From Cuneatibacter sp. NSJ-177 (GTDB taxonomy: Bacteria > Bacillota > Clostridia > Lachnospirales > Lachnospiraceae), in NCBI RefSeq assembly GCF_022867805.1, contig NZ_JALIFO010000015.1:62001-126000 (forward strand): a DNA stretch of 64,000 bases, given 5' to 3'. A program made the translations under genes and the position numbers. Shown one piece after another: positions 24,529 through 32,341 of this stretch. Each line of letters begins with the position of its first letter. The stretch's first letter is position 1. Under the pieces are notes generated by a model that worked only from the letters and a program-made list of their open reading frames with translations, did no database searches and was not told the DNA's origin.

Positions 24529-26112
24529 TCAGCCCTCCTCCTCTCCCAGCACGTCCGGCGCAAACAGATTTCCGCGGCCCAGCAGGAAGGCAGGATCAAA
24601 GGCTTTCTTTGCCATGGCCATCTCCCGGATGTGCTCTTTGCCGTACATGACAGTCAAATAGTCGGCTTTCAGCTTCCCGACTCCATGCTCTGCTGAGACC
24701 GCGCCGCCCATGGCCGTCACCTTTTTGGCCCACTCCCGGTAAAGTTCCTTCCCCTTCCGGTAGTCCTCCCCGTCCCTGGGAAGAATGTTCACATGCAGGT
24801 GATTGTTGCCGATGTGCCCCCAGGTCGCGCTTTCGAGGCCGCAGCGGGTAAGCCCCTCCCGGTACAGGGCAACCACCTGGGAGAGACAGGAATCCGGCAC
24901 CGACATGTCGGCGGCCAGTTTCGTGATCACCGGGTCCACCTTCCGGCGCTCGTCGATCTGCATATTCACGCTCTCCGGCACGGCATGGCGGAAGAATTGA
25001 AGCTGCTCCCGGTCCCGGTCGTTCCGGGCCACCCAGGTGGCTTCTTCCCGGCCCCCCGACGCGGTAAGCTCCCGGCCGATTTCATAGAGGTGTTTCAGAG
25101 CTTCCTCCTCTTCGCCGCAGTGAATCTCCGCATACACGCAGGCGGCAGCCCAGTCCTCCACATCCGGCAGCGCGGAAAAAGCCGTGCTTCTCTTTTTTTG
25201 AAGGCGCAGGATCTCCAAGGCGCCGCCGTCAAAGTACTCGATGGCGGCAGGCTCCGCGCCGCTTTTTCTCAGACGTTTCACAAAGGCGACCGCCTGATTC
25301 TCCGTCTCAAAAAAGCAGCTGACGCCCCAGATCACCGGCGGCAGCGGCAAAAGCTTTAGCTCCAACTCAGTCATAACGCCCAGGGTGCCGTCGGATCCCA
25401 CGATAAAGTCCACCGCATCCATGGCCTCCGCCGCGTAATAGCCGGACGCATTTTTCGTCTCCGGCATCTGGTAGGTGGGAAGCTCCACATAAATCCGCCG
25501 CCCGCCCTCGGTGACCAACGAAAACCGTCTCCCCTCGGCAAGGCATTGTCCGCGGCGAAGGGAAAGCACATCCCCGTCGGTCAAAACCAAACGCAGCGCC
25601 TGAATATAATTTCTGGCCGCCCCATAGCGGAAACTTCTCGCTCCGGAGGCATTACAGGCCGCCATGCCGCCGAGCGTCGCGGAGGTCTCCGTGGGATCCG
25701 TCGGAAAAAACTGCTCCGGCGCGCGGCAAAATTCCACAAAAGCCTGCCGTTCCTCTTCCCGCCAGCCCTCTGTGTCAAAGTTTTTCTTTTCCAGCCCTTT
25801 TCGCAGCTCCAAGAGGGCAAGGCCCGGCTGGACCCGGACAAAAAAGCTCCCATCCTCCTGCCGGATTCCAAGCACCCGGTTCATCCGGCTCAGGTTTAAG
25901 ATATGGCCGCCAAACGGCACGGCCGCAGCCGCCAGGCCGGTCCTCCCGCCCTGAATCGTCACCGGAACGCCTGCGGCGCACACTTGCCGCAGAATTCCGC
26001 GGACTTCCTCCTCCGTCTCCGGAAAGGAGATGCTGTCGGCCCGCCCGGTTTTCCGGGACTCGTCCCGGAGATATTCGGCGTACTCCGGCTGAAAAGTCAA
26101 AATCTCCCTCAT
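24529..26112 (-). CDS. FAD-linked dehydrogenase (GlcD/LctD family)
   Basis: 527 residues: FAD_binding_4 domain (VPVTIQGGRTGLAAAAVP near 50, PTDPTETSATLGGMAACNASGARSFRYG near 140-170) and FAD-oxidase C-terminal domain ending in GHIGNNHLHVNILP and AVSAEHGVGKLK. The family oxidises 2-hydroxyacids such as lactate or glycolate. Together with EtfB and Fd-EtfA it matches the electron-confurcating lactate dehydrogenase arrangement LctD-LctB-LctC. It is somewhat longer than typical LctD, so a different 2-hydroxyacid is possible. I start at the ATG at 26112, 8 nt after GGAG; a GTG two codons earlier is too close to the site. Confidence 0.85.
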   Translation of the reverse strand: MREILTFQPEYAEYLRDESRKTGRADSISFPETEEEVRGILRQVCAAGVPVTIQGGRTGLAAAAVPFGGHILNLSRMNRVLGIRQEDGSFFVRVQPGLALLELRKGLEKKNFDTEGWREEERQAFVEFCRAPEQFFPTDPTETSATLGGMAACNASGARSFRYGAARNYIQALRLVLTDGDVLSLRRGQCLAEGRRFSLVTEGGRRIYVELPTYQMPETKNASGYYAAEAMDAVDFIVGSDGTLGVMTELELKLLPLPPVIWGVSCFFETENQAVAFVKRLRKSGAEPAAIEYFDGGALEILRLQKKRSTAFSALPDVEDWAAACVYAEIHCGEEEEALKHLYEIGRELTASGGREEATWVARNDRDREQLQFFRHAVPESVNMQIDERRKVDPVITKLAADMSVPDSCLSQVVALYREGLTRCGLESATWGHIGNNHLHVNILPRDGEDYRKGKELYREWAKKVTAMGGAVSAEHGVGKLKADYLTVMYGKEHIREMAMAKKAFDPAFLLGRGNLFAPDVLGEEEG

Positions 26113-26195
26113 ATCCACCGCTCCTTTTCTGCTGTGACCTGCTTCGGCCCCTTCCTCTTTCTCATTCGTTCTGAATCCAATTTACTTGATCGGAT

Positions 26196-27041
26196 TCACT
26201 CACTTTCCACCCGTTCCATTTTCTTCGCCTCCCGCAGCTCCCCGGCCAGTTCCGAGACGGTCTTGCCGAACACCGGATGGCGCGCCCAGGGCGCAATCTC
26301 TTCCAGAGGAAACAGCACAAAATCCCGGCGCTGCATATCCCGGTGAGGCACGGTCAGCTCCGGCAGGTCGATGATCTCCTTGTCATAAAAGATGATATCC
26401 AGATCCAGCGTCCGGGGCCCCCAGTGAATCTCCCGGACCCGATTTGCTTTCTGCTCGATCTCATGGAGGCGGGAAAGAAGCTGCAATGGCGGCAGCCAGG
26501 TCCGAAGCCGCAGGCACCCGTTCAAAAACTCGTCCTGCTCCACATAGCCGTAGGGCTCGGTCCGAAGATAAGAGGAAACTGCCTCCACCTGACACCCCCT
26601 CGTCTCCCGCAGCTCCTGGACCGCCAGATTCAGATAGCCTTCCTTATCCCCCAGGTTGGAGCCCAGGGCAATATAGGCGGTATGCCACCCCCGCTCGATC
26701 TCCACCGACACGGTTTCCAGCGGAAGGCCCACCGGAGCCCAGGGCTTTTTCAGTTCCAGACGCACCTTCTGAAGAAGCGGATAGGTTTCCAGCAAATCTT
26801 CCGCCAGTCCCTGGGCCACCCGCTCCAACAGCTTATGGGTGTGGGTTTCCATATAGCGCTTCATGCGCTGGCTGACCTCCCCATAGTGAATCGAATGGGA
26901 AAGCTCATCGGTCTGTCCCGCCGCCCAGGTATCGGTGAAAAGGGAAGCGGAAATCACAAAACGCTGTCCCAGCGCGTTTTCCTCCGGAAACACCCCATGG
27001 TGGGCGTAGACCTCCAGATTCTTGATATGTATCTGATCCAT
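26196..27041 (-). CDS. folBK: bifunctional dihydroneopterin aldolase / HPPK (FolB-FolK fusion)
   Basis: 281 residues. Residues 1-118 are FolB (IHIKNLEVYAHHGVFPEEN, LLERVAQGLAEDLL, VRLELKKPWAPVG), converting dihydroneopterin to 6-hydroxymethyl-dihydropterin. Residues about 120-275 are FolK (AYIALGSNLGDKEGYL, TRTEPYGYVEQDEFLN-like segment, WGPRTLDLDIIFYD, VPHRDMQRRDFVLFPL), adding pyrophosphate from ATP. Such fusions are common in Firmicutes. It is the last gene of folE-HD-folP-folBK, 46 bp after folP. Confidence 0.95.
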   Translation of the reverse strand: MDQIHIKNLEVYAHHGVFPEENALGQRFVISASLFTDTWAAGQTDELSHSIHYGEVSQRMKRYMETHTHKLLERVAQGLAEDLLETYPLLQKVRLELKKPWAPVGLPLETVSVEIERGWHTAYIALGSNLGDKEGYLNLAVQELRETRGCQVEAVSSYLRTEPYGYVEQDEFLNGCLRLRTWLPPLQLLSRLHEIEQKANRVREIHWGPRTLDLDIIFYDKEIIDLPELTVPHRDMQRRDFVLFPLEEIAPWARHPVFGKTVSELAGELREAKKMERVESE

Positions 27042-27087
27042 ACTGATTCCTCCTCAATCGCCATGAAAGACTTTATCCCGGAAAATT

Positions 27088-27897
27088 TCACTCCAACCCT
27101 AAGATCGCTCTGGTCATCCGGATCGCCCGGAGATTTTCTTTCACGTCGTGAACCCGGAAGAAGGAACAGCCCTTCATCACGCCGACCACCGAGGTGGCGA
27201 TGGTGCCCTCCACCCGCTGATCCGCCGGAAGATCCAAGGTCAGGCCGATCACGGATTTCCTCGACGTGCCGAGAAGCACCGGATAGCCGAGGGTCAAAAG
27301 CTGATCCACCTCCCGGATCACTTCCAGGTTGTTCTCCCTGGTTTTTCCGAAACCAACGCCCGGATCCAGCATGATTTTCTCATCGGCAATCCCCGCCTTT
27401 TTCGCCAGAGCGATGGTCTCCCTCAGATCATCCAAAAGATCCGGCATGAACTCCCGGTAGTTGGCCTCGTCGCGGTTGTGCATCAGACAGCAGGCCGCAC
27501 CGTGCCGGGCAATCACCCCGGCAATCGTCTCATCGTACTTTAATCCCCAGATGTCATTGACCAGGCCGGCTCCGGCCTTGAGGGCAGCCTCCGCCACGCT
27601 TCCTTTATAGGTGTCGATGGAGACCGGCACGTCAAACCGGCTGTGGATGGCCTCGATCACCGGCGTCACCCGCTGGATCTCCTCCTCCTCAGTGATCTGC
27701 TGGTGTCCCGGACGTGTGGATTCTCCGCCCACGTCGATGATGTCCGCACCTTCCGCGATCATTTCTTCCGTATGTTTTAATGCGGCGTCCAGCTGGTTCC
27801 ACTTTCCCCCGTCGGAAAAAGAGTCCGGGGTCACGTTCAAAATCCCCATGATATACGCGCCGCGTTTGGTGTCAAATTCCCGATTCCCGATTTTCAT
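27088..27897 (-). CDS. folP: dihydropteroate synthase
   Basis: 269 residues. The TIM-barrel DHPS signatures are intact: IMGILNVTPDSFSDGGK near 16, ADIIDVGGESTRPGH near 52, VPVSIDTYKG near 90, DPGVGFGKT near 165 and the C-terminal FFRVHDVKENLRAIRM. It condenses the pterin pyrophosphate with p-aminobenzoate and is the sulfonamide target. It is preceded by the HD-domain gene with 10 bp between them, which indicates one operon. Confidence 0.96.
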   Translation of the reverse strand: MKIGNREFDTKRGAYIMGILNVTPDSFSDGGKWNQLDAALKHTEEMIAEGADIIDVGGESTRPGHQQITEEEEIQRVTPVIEAIHSRFDVPVSIDTYKGSVAEAALKAGAGLVNDIWGLKYDETIAGVIARHGAACCLMHNRDEANYREFMPDLLDDLRETIALAKKAGIADEKIMLDPGVGFGKTRENNLEVIREVDQLLTLGYPVLLGTSRKSVIGLTLDLPADQRVEGTIATSVVGVMKGCSFFRVHDVKENLRAIRMTRAILGLE

Positions 27898-27907
27898 CTG
27901 TTACCTC

Positions 27908-28384
27908 CTATAAAAGTATGCTCTTGTTTTTCTTTTCTTCCGCCCAATGGCATTCCGGCTCCGCCGGGCAGGCAAAGCAGCACCGGGATTCCTTGTCCGC
28001 CCGGAAGAAAGAGGCGGCAAGCCCCTCCCGCTCCCGGACGCCCCGATGGGAGCCGATCAGTTTCAAGATTTCTTTTTGTTCCTCCTCGGAGTAGCCGCAA
28101 TCCGGCAGGATCTGCTTTGCCAGAATGAGGCTCCCCTCTTCATGGGAAGCTCCGCCCTGATACTCCCCGGCCCGGCCAAGATCATGGAGCAGGGCCGCGC
28201 CGTAGATCAATTCTTTATCTGGTCTTCTGCCTGCTTCCCACTCCAAAAGGCAGGCCAGCCTTGCCACGTCCAGGCAGTGGGAAAGGCCATGACAGCAAAA
28301 TTTCCGGTCCGCCTCCATCAAAAGAAGCAGCCGGAAATTTTCCTGATACAGCGGATGGTTCCAGATTCGATTCACCCGTTCCAT
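27908..28384 (-). CDS. HD-domain phosphohydrolase in the folate operon
   Basis: 158 residues. HD-superfamily metal ligands are visible: H in HGLSHCLDVARLA, HD in ALLHDLGRA, H in ASHEEGSL and further D/H positions. The C-terminal 25 residues contain a cysteine-rich patch (RCCFACPAEPECHW), unusual for simple HD proteins and possibly metal binding. Its place between folE and folP makes it a candidate for dephosphorylation of dihydroneopterin triphosphate, a step for which no other gene is present here. This is an inference from context only. Confidence 0.8.
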   Translation of the reverse strand: MERVNRIWNHPLYQENFRLLLLMEADRKFCCHGLSHCLDVARLACLLEWEAGRRPDKELIYGAALLHDLGRAGEYQGGASHEEGSLILAKQILPDCGYSEEEQKEILKLIGSHRGVREREGLAASFFRADKESRCCFACPAEPECHWAEEKKNKSILL

Positions 28385-28398
28385 ATATCCTCCTGGTC

Positions 28399-28956
28399 TC
28401 AGCCCCGGACCATATCCATAAACATTTTCTGCAGTTCAAAATTATCCCGAAACGCGCCGCGGGCCACGGTGCTGACGGTCTTGCTCCCCGGCTTTTTGAT
28501 CCCGCGCATCGTCATACAGGTGTGCTCGGCCTCCACCATCACCATCACGCCCTGGGGCTTTAAATTCCGTTCCAGCGCGTCGGCGATCTGTACCGACATC
28601 TTCTCTTGAATCTGAGGCCGGCGGGCAAACACGTCCACGGTCCGCGCCAGTTTGCTTAAGCCCACTACCTTGCCGTTCGGAATGTAGGCGATATGAGCCT
28701 TTCCGTAAAACGGCAGCAGATGATGCTCGCACATGGAATAAAACGTGATGTCCTTTTCCAGCACCATCTCATTATTTTCAACGGTAAACTGCTTTGCCAG
28801 ATGCACATCGGCGTCCTCATCCAATCCTCCGTAGACCTCCTCGCACATGCGGGCGATTCGGGACGGCGTTTCCAACAGTCCTTCGCGGCTCACATCCTCC
28901 CCGATTCCTTCCAGATACAGACGGACCGCTTCTTCGATTTTCTTTTTGTCTACCAT
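28399..28956 (-). CDS. folE: GTP cyclohydrolase I
   Basis: 185 residues of GCH1, which makes dihydroneopterin triphosphate from GTP. Zinc and active-site residues are present in [19 protein letters not shown] and [11 protein letters not shown], and [17 protein letters not shown] is the standard core. The start at 28956 has AGAGG 7-8 nt upstream; the longer frame to 29010 runs into the leader. It is first in the folate operon, behind a structured leader and a TTGCAC/TATACT promoter. Confidence 0.96.
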   Translation of the reverse strand: MVDKKKIEEAVRLYLEGIGEDVSREGLLETPSRIARMCEEVYGGLDEDADVHLAKQFTVENNEMVLEKDITFYSMCEHHLLPFYGKAHIAYIPNGKVVGLSKLARTVDVFARRPQIQEKMSVQIADALERNLKPQGVMVMVEAEHTCMTMRGIKKPGSKTVSTVARGAFRDNFELQKMFMDMVRG

Positions 28957-29005
28957 AGTAATGCCTCTTTTCTGCGCCTTGGCGTTTTGCTTTCTCCCAA
29001 CAGAA

Positions 29006-29130
29006 GGCAAAATCCCCCGTTTCAGTTATGAAGACGGGGAATTCCAAGGTGGATAAACCAAGCTTTATGACTGCAACGGGTGCGGACCTCATATCGCAAG
29101 ACGAGCTTTTCGTTTCCATGGCAACTCCCC
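29006..29130 (-). promoter_or_regulatory. structured leader upstream of folE with terminator-like stem
   Basis: On the minus strand GGGGAGUU (29123-29130) can pair with AAUUCCCC (29036-29043), closing a roughly 95-nt domain. The 3' side of that stem overlaps a second hairpin, CCCCGU-C-UUCA/UGAA-ACGGGG (29015-29039), followed by GAUUUUGCC. The two structures exclude each other, which is riboswitch-like. The sequence does not match the tetrahydrofolate riboswitch I know. A 111-residue reading frame across it (28817-29152) looks spurious. Confidence 0.45.
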
Positions 29131-29181
29131 ATCCATAGAACACTTCACGCATGAGATCCTATTTTGCAAAAATATAAGGAT

Positions 29182-29209
29182 AGTATAACATAATCCATAA
29201 AAAGTGCAA
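29182..29209 (-). promoter_or_regulatory. folE operon promoter
   Basis: TTGCAC, 16-bp spacer, TATACT on the minus strand, about 50 bp before the structured leader domain. Confidence 0.65.
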
Positions 29210-29238
29210 GTCTTTTCCTTAACAGAATCCGTATTTTT

Positions 29239-30471
29239 TTAACGAGACAAACTCTCTTTCCCCCTTCCGCTTTTTTGAAGCAGCCGTTTCCGGTTGAACA
29301 GGAAAAAGACGAACGCCGCCGCCATCGGCAGGATCATCACGCAGTACATGGAAGAGTACGCCGATGCCGCAGGGGCCGCGGCTCTCTCAATGACCATGCC
29401 GCCGATCGTAGGCCCCAGGAGCATGCCAAGGTCCGTCCCGATATAGTTGGTGTTTCCGGCTGCGCCCCTGCGCTCCTTCGGCACGCATTTCATGCAGAGA
29501 GACTGGACCATGGGCTGACAGATCCCGTAGCCGCAGGAAGAAAAGACGGCTGAGACCAGAAAACCGGCCAAGCTCTCCGCCCGGCTGACCAGGAAGAAGG
29601 AAAAGGCGAATCCGATGATTCCCGGAATCAATACCTTGTCAATCCCGTACTTGTCCGCAATCCTCCCGCTGAACGGCCTTGTGACCAAAAGACAGACTGC
29701 ATACACGGTAAAGTAGAGGCCGATATTTTCCACGCCCCGCAGGCCGCCGTAGATGGCGATAAACGAGTTGACGCAGGAATAAGACATGGAGAGAAAAAAC
29801 ATCAGCACAGCCGGAAGAACTGCCTCTTTCACCACGATCTTGTGAAGCTTAATTTCATACTTTGAGGTCCGGTGAAACTCTGGCGTCTTCATAAAGAAAG
29901 CCAGCACGCAGGCCAGGCTGATCACGGCGGCCCCGATCCGGAACGTATTGTTATAGCCGATGTTCCGGCTCAGAGACAGGCCCACCGAGGGACCAATGGC
30001 CTGGGACACGGCCTGCCCCAGGGAGAACATGCCGATTCCAGAGCTCAGCAGATGGTCCGGCAGCGCGTCGCTGGCCATGGCCAAGCAAAGCGGGGCCACA
30101 CAGCCGATCCCGCAGCCGTGAATCAGCCGCGCCGCAACGATGACGGGAATCGACGTGGAAATACTGTAAATAAAATAGGCGGCGTCCATGACGATCAGCG
30201 CCGCCAGCAAAAGCTTCTTTTTCTGAAAACAATCAAAGGCTGGTCCGGCGATCGGGCGGATCGCCAGGGCCGTCACCGCGAACATGCTGGAGACCATCCC
30301 CACCACCGAGGCAGAGGCTCCAAGGGAGTCGGCGTATTTCGGAATCAGGGTATTCATCATCTGCTGCCCCATGCTCTGGCAGAAGTTGATAATAAAAATG
30401 TTGAGGAACAACGCATTCCATATGGTTTTGGTTTCCCCCTCAGCCGTCCCTTCTAACGTTTTCTGGCTCAT
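29239..30471 (-). CDS. MFS transporter
   Basis: 410 residues with about twelve membrane segments. MFS landmarks: the loop 2-3 region around RPIAGPAFDCFQKKKLLL, the central break near 200-215 and the loop 8-9 repeat RPFSGRIADKYGIDKVL. The start at 30471 follows GAGAGG by 7-8 nt. It is last of the minus-strand locus that starts with an ABC peptide-type transporter and includes two TIM-barrel isomerases, so it may export or import a related compound. Its upstream edge carries one copy of the 17-bp motif found three times in this locus. Confidence 0.88.
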   Translation of the reverse strand: MSQKTLEGTAEGETKTIWNALFLNIFIINFCQSMGQQMMNTLIPKYADSLGASASVVGMVSSMFAVTALAIRPIAGPAFDCFQKKKLLLAALIVMDAAYFIYSISTSIPVIVAARLIHGCGIGCVAPLCLAMASDALPDHLLSSGIGMFSLGQAVSQAIGPSVGLSLSRNIGYNNTFRIGAAVISLACVLAFFMKTPEFHRTSKYEIKLHKIVVKEAVLPAVLMFFLSMSYSCVNSFIAIYGGLRGVENIGLYFTVYAVCLLVTRPFSGRIADKYGIDKVLIPGIIGFAFSFFLVSRAESLAGFLVSAVFSSCGYGICQPMVQSLCMKCVPKERRGAAGNTNYIGTDLGMLLGPTIGGMVIERAAAPAASAYSSMYCVMILPMAAAFVFFLFNRKRLLQKSGRGKESLSR

Positions 30472-30477
30472 TGTCTT

Positions 30478-30494
30478 TCCTCTCTTCCACAAGC
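30478..30494. repeat. 17-bp locus motif, copy 1
   Basis: TCCTCTCTTCCACAAGC, overlapping the ribosome binding region of the MFS gene. Near-identical copies lie at 37850-37866 and 39160-39176. Confidence 0.5.
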
Positions 30495-30525
30495 AAGTGT
30501 TCCGGCAGAACCCAGCAAGGTTCCG

Positions 30526-31392
30526 TCAAAAATGGCCGGAGAATCCCATCCGCCTCAGATTTTCGCAGGAAACCCGAAGGCTGTCCCAGACGTCCCCGCC
30601 GTACAGATATTCTTTTTCAATCAAGACACGGCGGATCCCGGCGGCCTCCGCCGCCGAAAGTAAGGCCGGAATCGCAAAGTTTCCCTCTCCGATGTCCGCG
30701 GTCTTTAAAAGCTTAGCATTCGGGGAGGGCTCTCCCGGCTCCGGCCGCTTCATCGGCACCGACGGATCCCGCGCTTCCACCTGGTAATCCTCCAAATACA
30801 GGATTTCCTCGCGCCCTTGATATCTCTCGATGATGTCCTGGGGCTTTAGGCCGCCGTACTGAATCCAGTAAGGCTGAACCGCCAATTTTAAAAAGGAACT
30901 GTTCCCCATCAGAAGTTCAATCCCATTGACCATTCCATATCTGGTGCACTCAAAAATCCAGGTCTGGTGGCTGTAGGCGACGCCGTGTTTGGCAAGATCA
31001 CAGGCAGCGGACTCGCTGTCCCGGATATAGGAAAGAGCGCTCTCCCGGCTCTCCCACACCTCCGGCTTCGGACGGACGCTGCGAAAATGCGCGCACCCCA
31101 TCAGCTCTGCCAAGGTCAAAAAACGAGCCCAGCCGCAAGTCCCGCCGGCGTTTGGCTCATCCGTTCCATTCTCTTCTTGGACTGCCGTCACCATGGAGCA
31201 GATTTCCATGTCATAGATATCCTTTACCTCCAAAATCTCCTCCGCTTTCGCCTCCTCCCAGAGGGAAAGAGGAAGTTCCAAAGTGGAAATTCCCATCTCC
31301 TTCAGTCTGCAAAAAGTCTCTTCCACGCCTGTCTCCCGGAACATGCGGGCGGTCAAAGACGCCCCTGCCCCGATCTTCCATGTATCCTTCAT
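30526..31392 (-). CDS. sugar phosphate isomerase/epimerase-like TIM-barrel protein
   Basis: 288 residues of the xylose-isomerase-like / AP endonuclease 2 fold. Recognisable barrel segments include LKEMGISTLELPLSLWEEA, VAYSHQTWIFECTRYG (a metal-binding E/H region), YQGREEILYLEDY and DIGEGNFAIPALLSAAEAAG. This family contains sugar isomerases, epimerases and inositol-type dehydratases, so the substrate is unknown. It is a paralogue of the next gene: both end ENLRRMGF. AGGAGG-like GGGAGG precedes the ATG. Several usual metal ligands look changed (HQTW rather than HNH), so activity may be altered. Confidence 0.78.
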   Translation of the reverse strand: MKDTWKIGAGASLTARMFRETGVEETFCRLKEMGISTLELPLSLWEEAKAEEILEVKDIYDMEICSMVTAVQEENGTDEPNAGGTCGWARFLTLAELMGCAHFRSVRPKPEVWESRESALSYIRDSESAACDLAKHGVAYSHQTWIFECTRYGMVNGIELLMGNSSFLKLAVQPYWIQYGGLKPQDIIERYQGREEILYLEDYQVEARDPSVPMKRPEPGEPSPNAKLLKTADIGEGNFAIPALLSAAEAAGIRRVLIEKEYLYGGDVWDSLRVSCENLRRMGFSGHF

Positions 31393-31406
31393 TCTTTTCC
31401 TCCCGA

Positions 31407-32267
31407 CTACAGATTTTCCCCGAAGCCCATCCGCCTTAAATTTTCATAGGATTTTTCAATGCACTCAAATTCCGTACGGCCATAGTGCTGGTCCTGCTCA
31501 ATAAACATGTACGGCCTCCCGCACAAAGCCCCGGCCCGGATAATACCAGCCATGTCCAGATTTCCTTCTCCGATCTCCGCGGTCTGGCACAGTTCGAAGC
31601 GGGGCGGCGCTCCTTTCTCCTCTGGAAGGAGAATCCGCTCCTTCGGTTTCCCGATCCGATAATCTTTCAGGTGGAGCAGCCGTCCCCTTCCCTGGTATCG
31701 CCGGATCAGCTCCTCGGTATCCGCCCCTCCGGCCTGCATCCAGTAGGAACAGATCTCCATCCCCATATGAGGCGCCTGTTCCAGATAAAGGTCAATGGCA
31801 AGCATCCCGTCAAACCGGCAGAACTCCGGGCAGTGGCTGTGATAGGAAAAATTCACCCCCCGGTCCAAAAGACGCAGGGCAGCCGCTTCACAAGCTTCGG
31901 CGTAGGAAATCACGTGCTCCCTGCTGCTGAAATCCAAAGGAGGGGCCGACACGATCCGGAGCTCCTCACAGTGAAGTTCCTTCATATAACCCATCAGCTC
32001 CTCGAAATCTTCTTCTAGGGATAGGATCCTCCCTGGAAAAAAACGGTTCGGCAGAAGCCCGGCTGTCATGGCCAAAATCTCAATTCCAAAATCCTCCATG
32101 CCACGATGCAGCTCTTTCACCGTATCCGGATACAGGTCAATCTGAGACAATTCAATATAGTGAACGCCCATGAGAAACAGTCTCCGCATGGTCTCATAGA
32201 TACCGGCTTGTGCCACGGAATCCTTAAACAGCGGCCCATTGACGCCGATCTTTACGTCTTCCAGCAT
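31407..32267 (-). CDS. sugar phosphate isomerase/epimerase-like TIM-barrel protein
   Basis: 286 residues of the same family as the following gene. It keeps the family-typical NFSYHSHCPEFCRFDG segment near 137-152, GMEICSYWMQAGGADTEELIRRYQGR, LHLKDYRIG and ETAEIGEGNLDMAGIIRAG-like end (QTAEIGEGNLD), so its metal site looks better preserved. It follows the substrate-binding protein gene after a strong hairpin. A role as epimerase or dehydratase on the compound imported by the ABC system is likely but not provable from sequence. Confidence 0.82.
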   Translation of the reverse strand: MLEDVKIGVNGPLFKDSVAQAGIYETMRRLFLMGVHYIELSQIDLYPDTVKELHRGMEDFGIEILAMTAGLLPNRFFPGRILSLEEDFEELMGYMKELHCEELRIVSAPPLDFSSREHVISYAEACEAAALRLLDRGVNFSYHSHCPEFCRFDGMLAIDLYLEQAPHMGMEICSYWMQAGGADTEELIRRYQGRGRLLHLKDYRIGKPKERILLPEEKGAPPRFELCQTAEIGEGNLDMAGIIRAGALCGRPYMFIEQDQHYGRTEFECIEKSYENLRRMGFGENL

Positions 32268-32287
32268 ATGCTCCCTCCTTTTTGAGA

Positions 32288-32317
32288 GCGCCGGGAAGAA
32301 AGAAATCTTCCCGGCGC
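32288..32317 (-). other. intercistronic hairpin after the binding-protein gene
   Basis: Perfect 12-bp stem GCGCCGGGAAGA/TCTTCCCGGCGC with a 6-nt loop, no U-tract. Such hairpins stabilise the mRNA 3' end of binding-protein genes and raise their level over downstream genes. Confidence 0.75.
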
Positions 32318-32341
32318 CATCCGCCGTCTGCTACCGCTTGT

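Noticed and set aside
29006-29130. Tetrahydrofolate riboswitch before folE
   Set aside because: The context fits but the conserved pairing pattern and core bases of that class were not found.
28817-29152. 111-residue minus-strand reading frame upstream of and overlapping folE
   Set aside because: It covers the structured leader, continues out of frame into folE and lacks a ribosome binding site; the RNA structure explains the region better.
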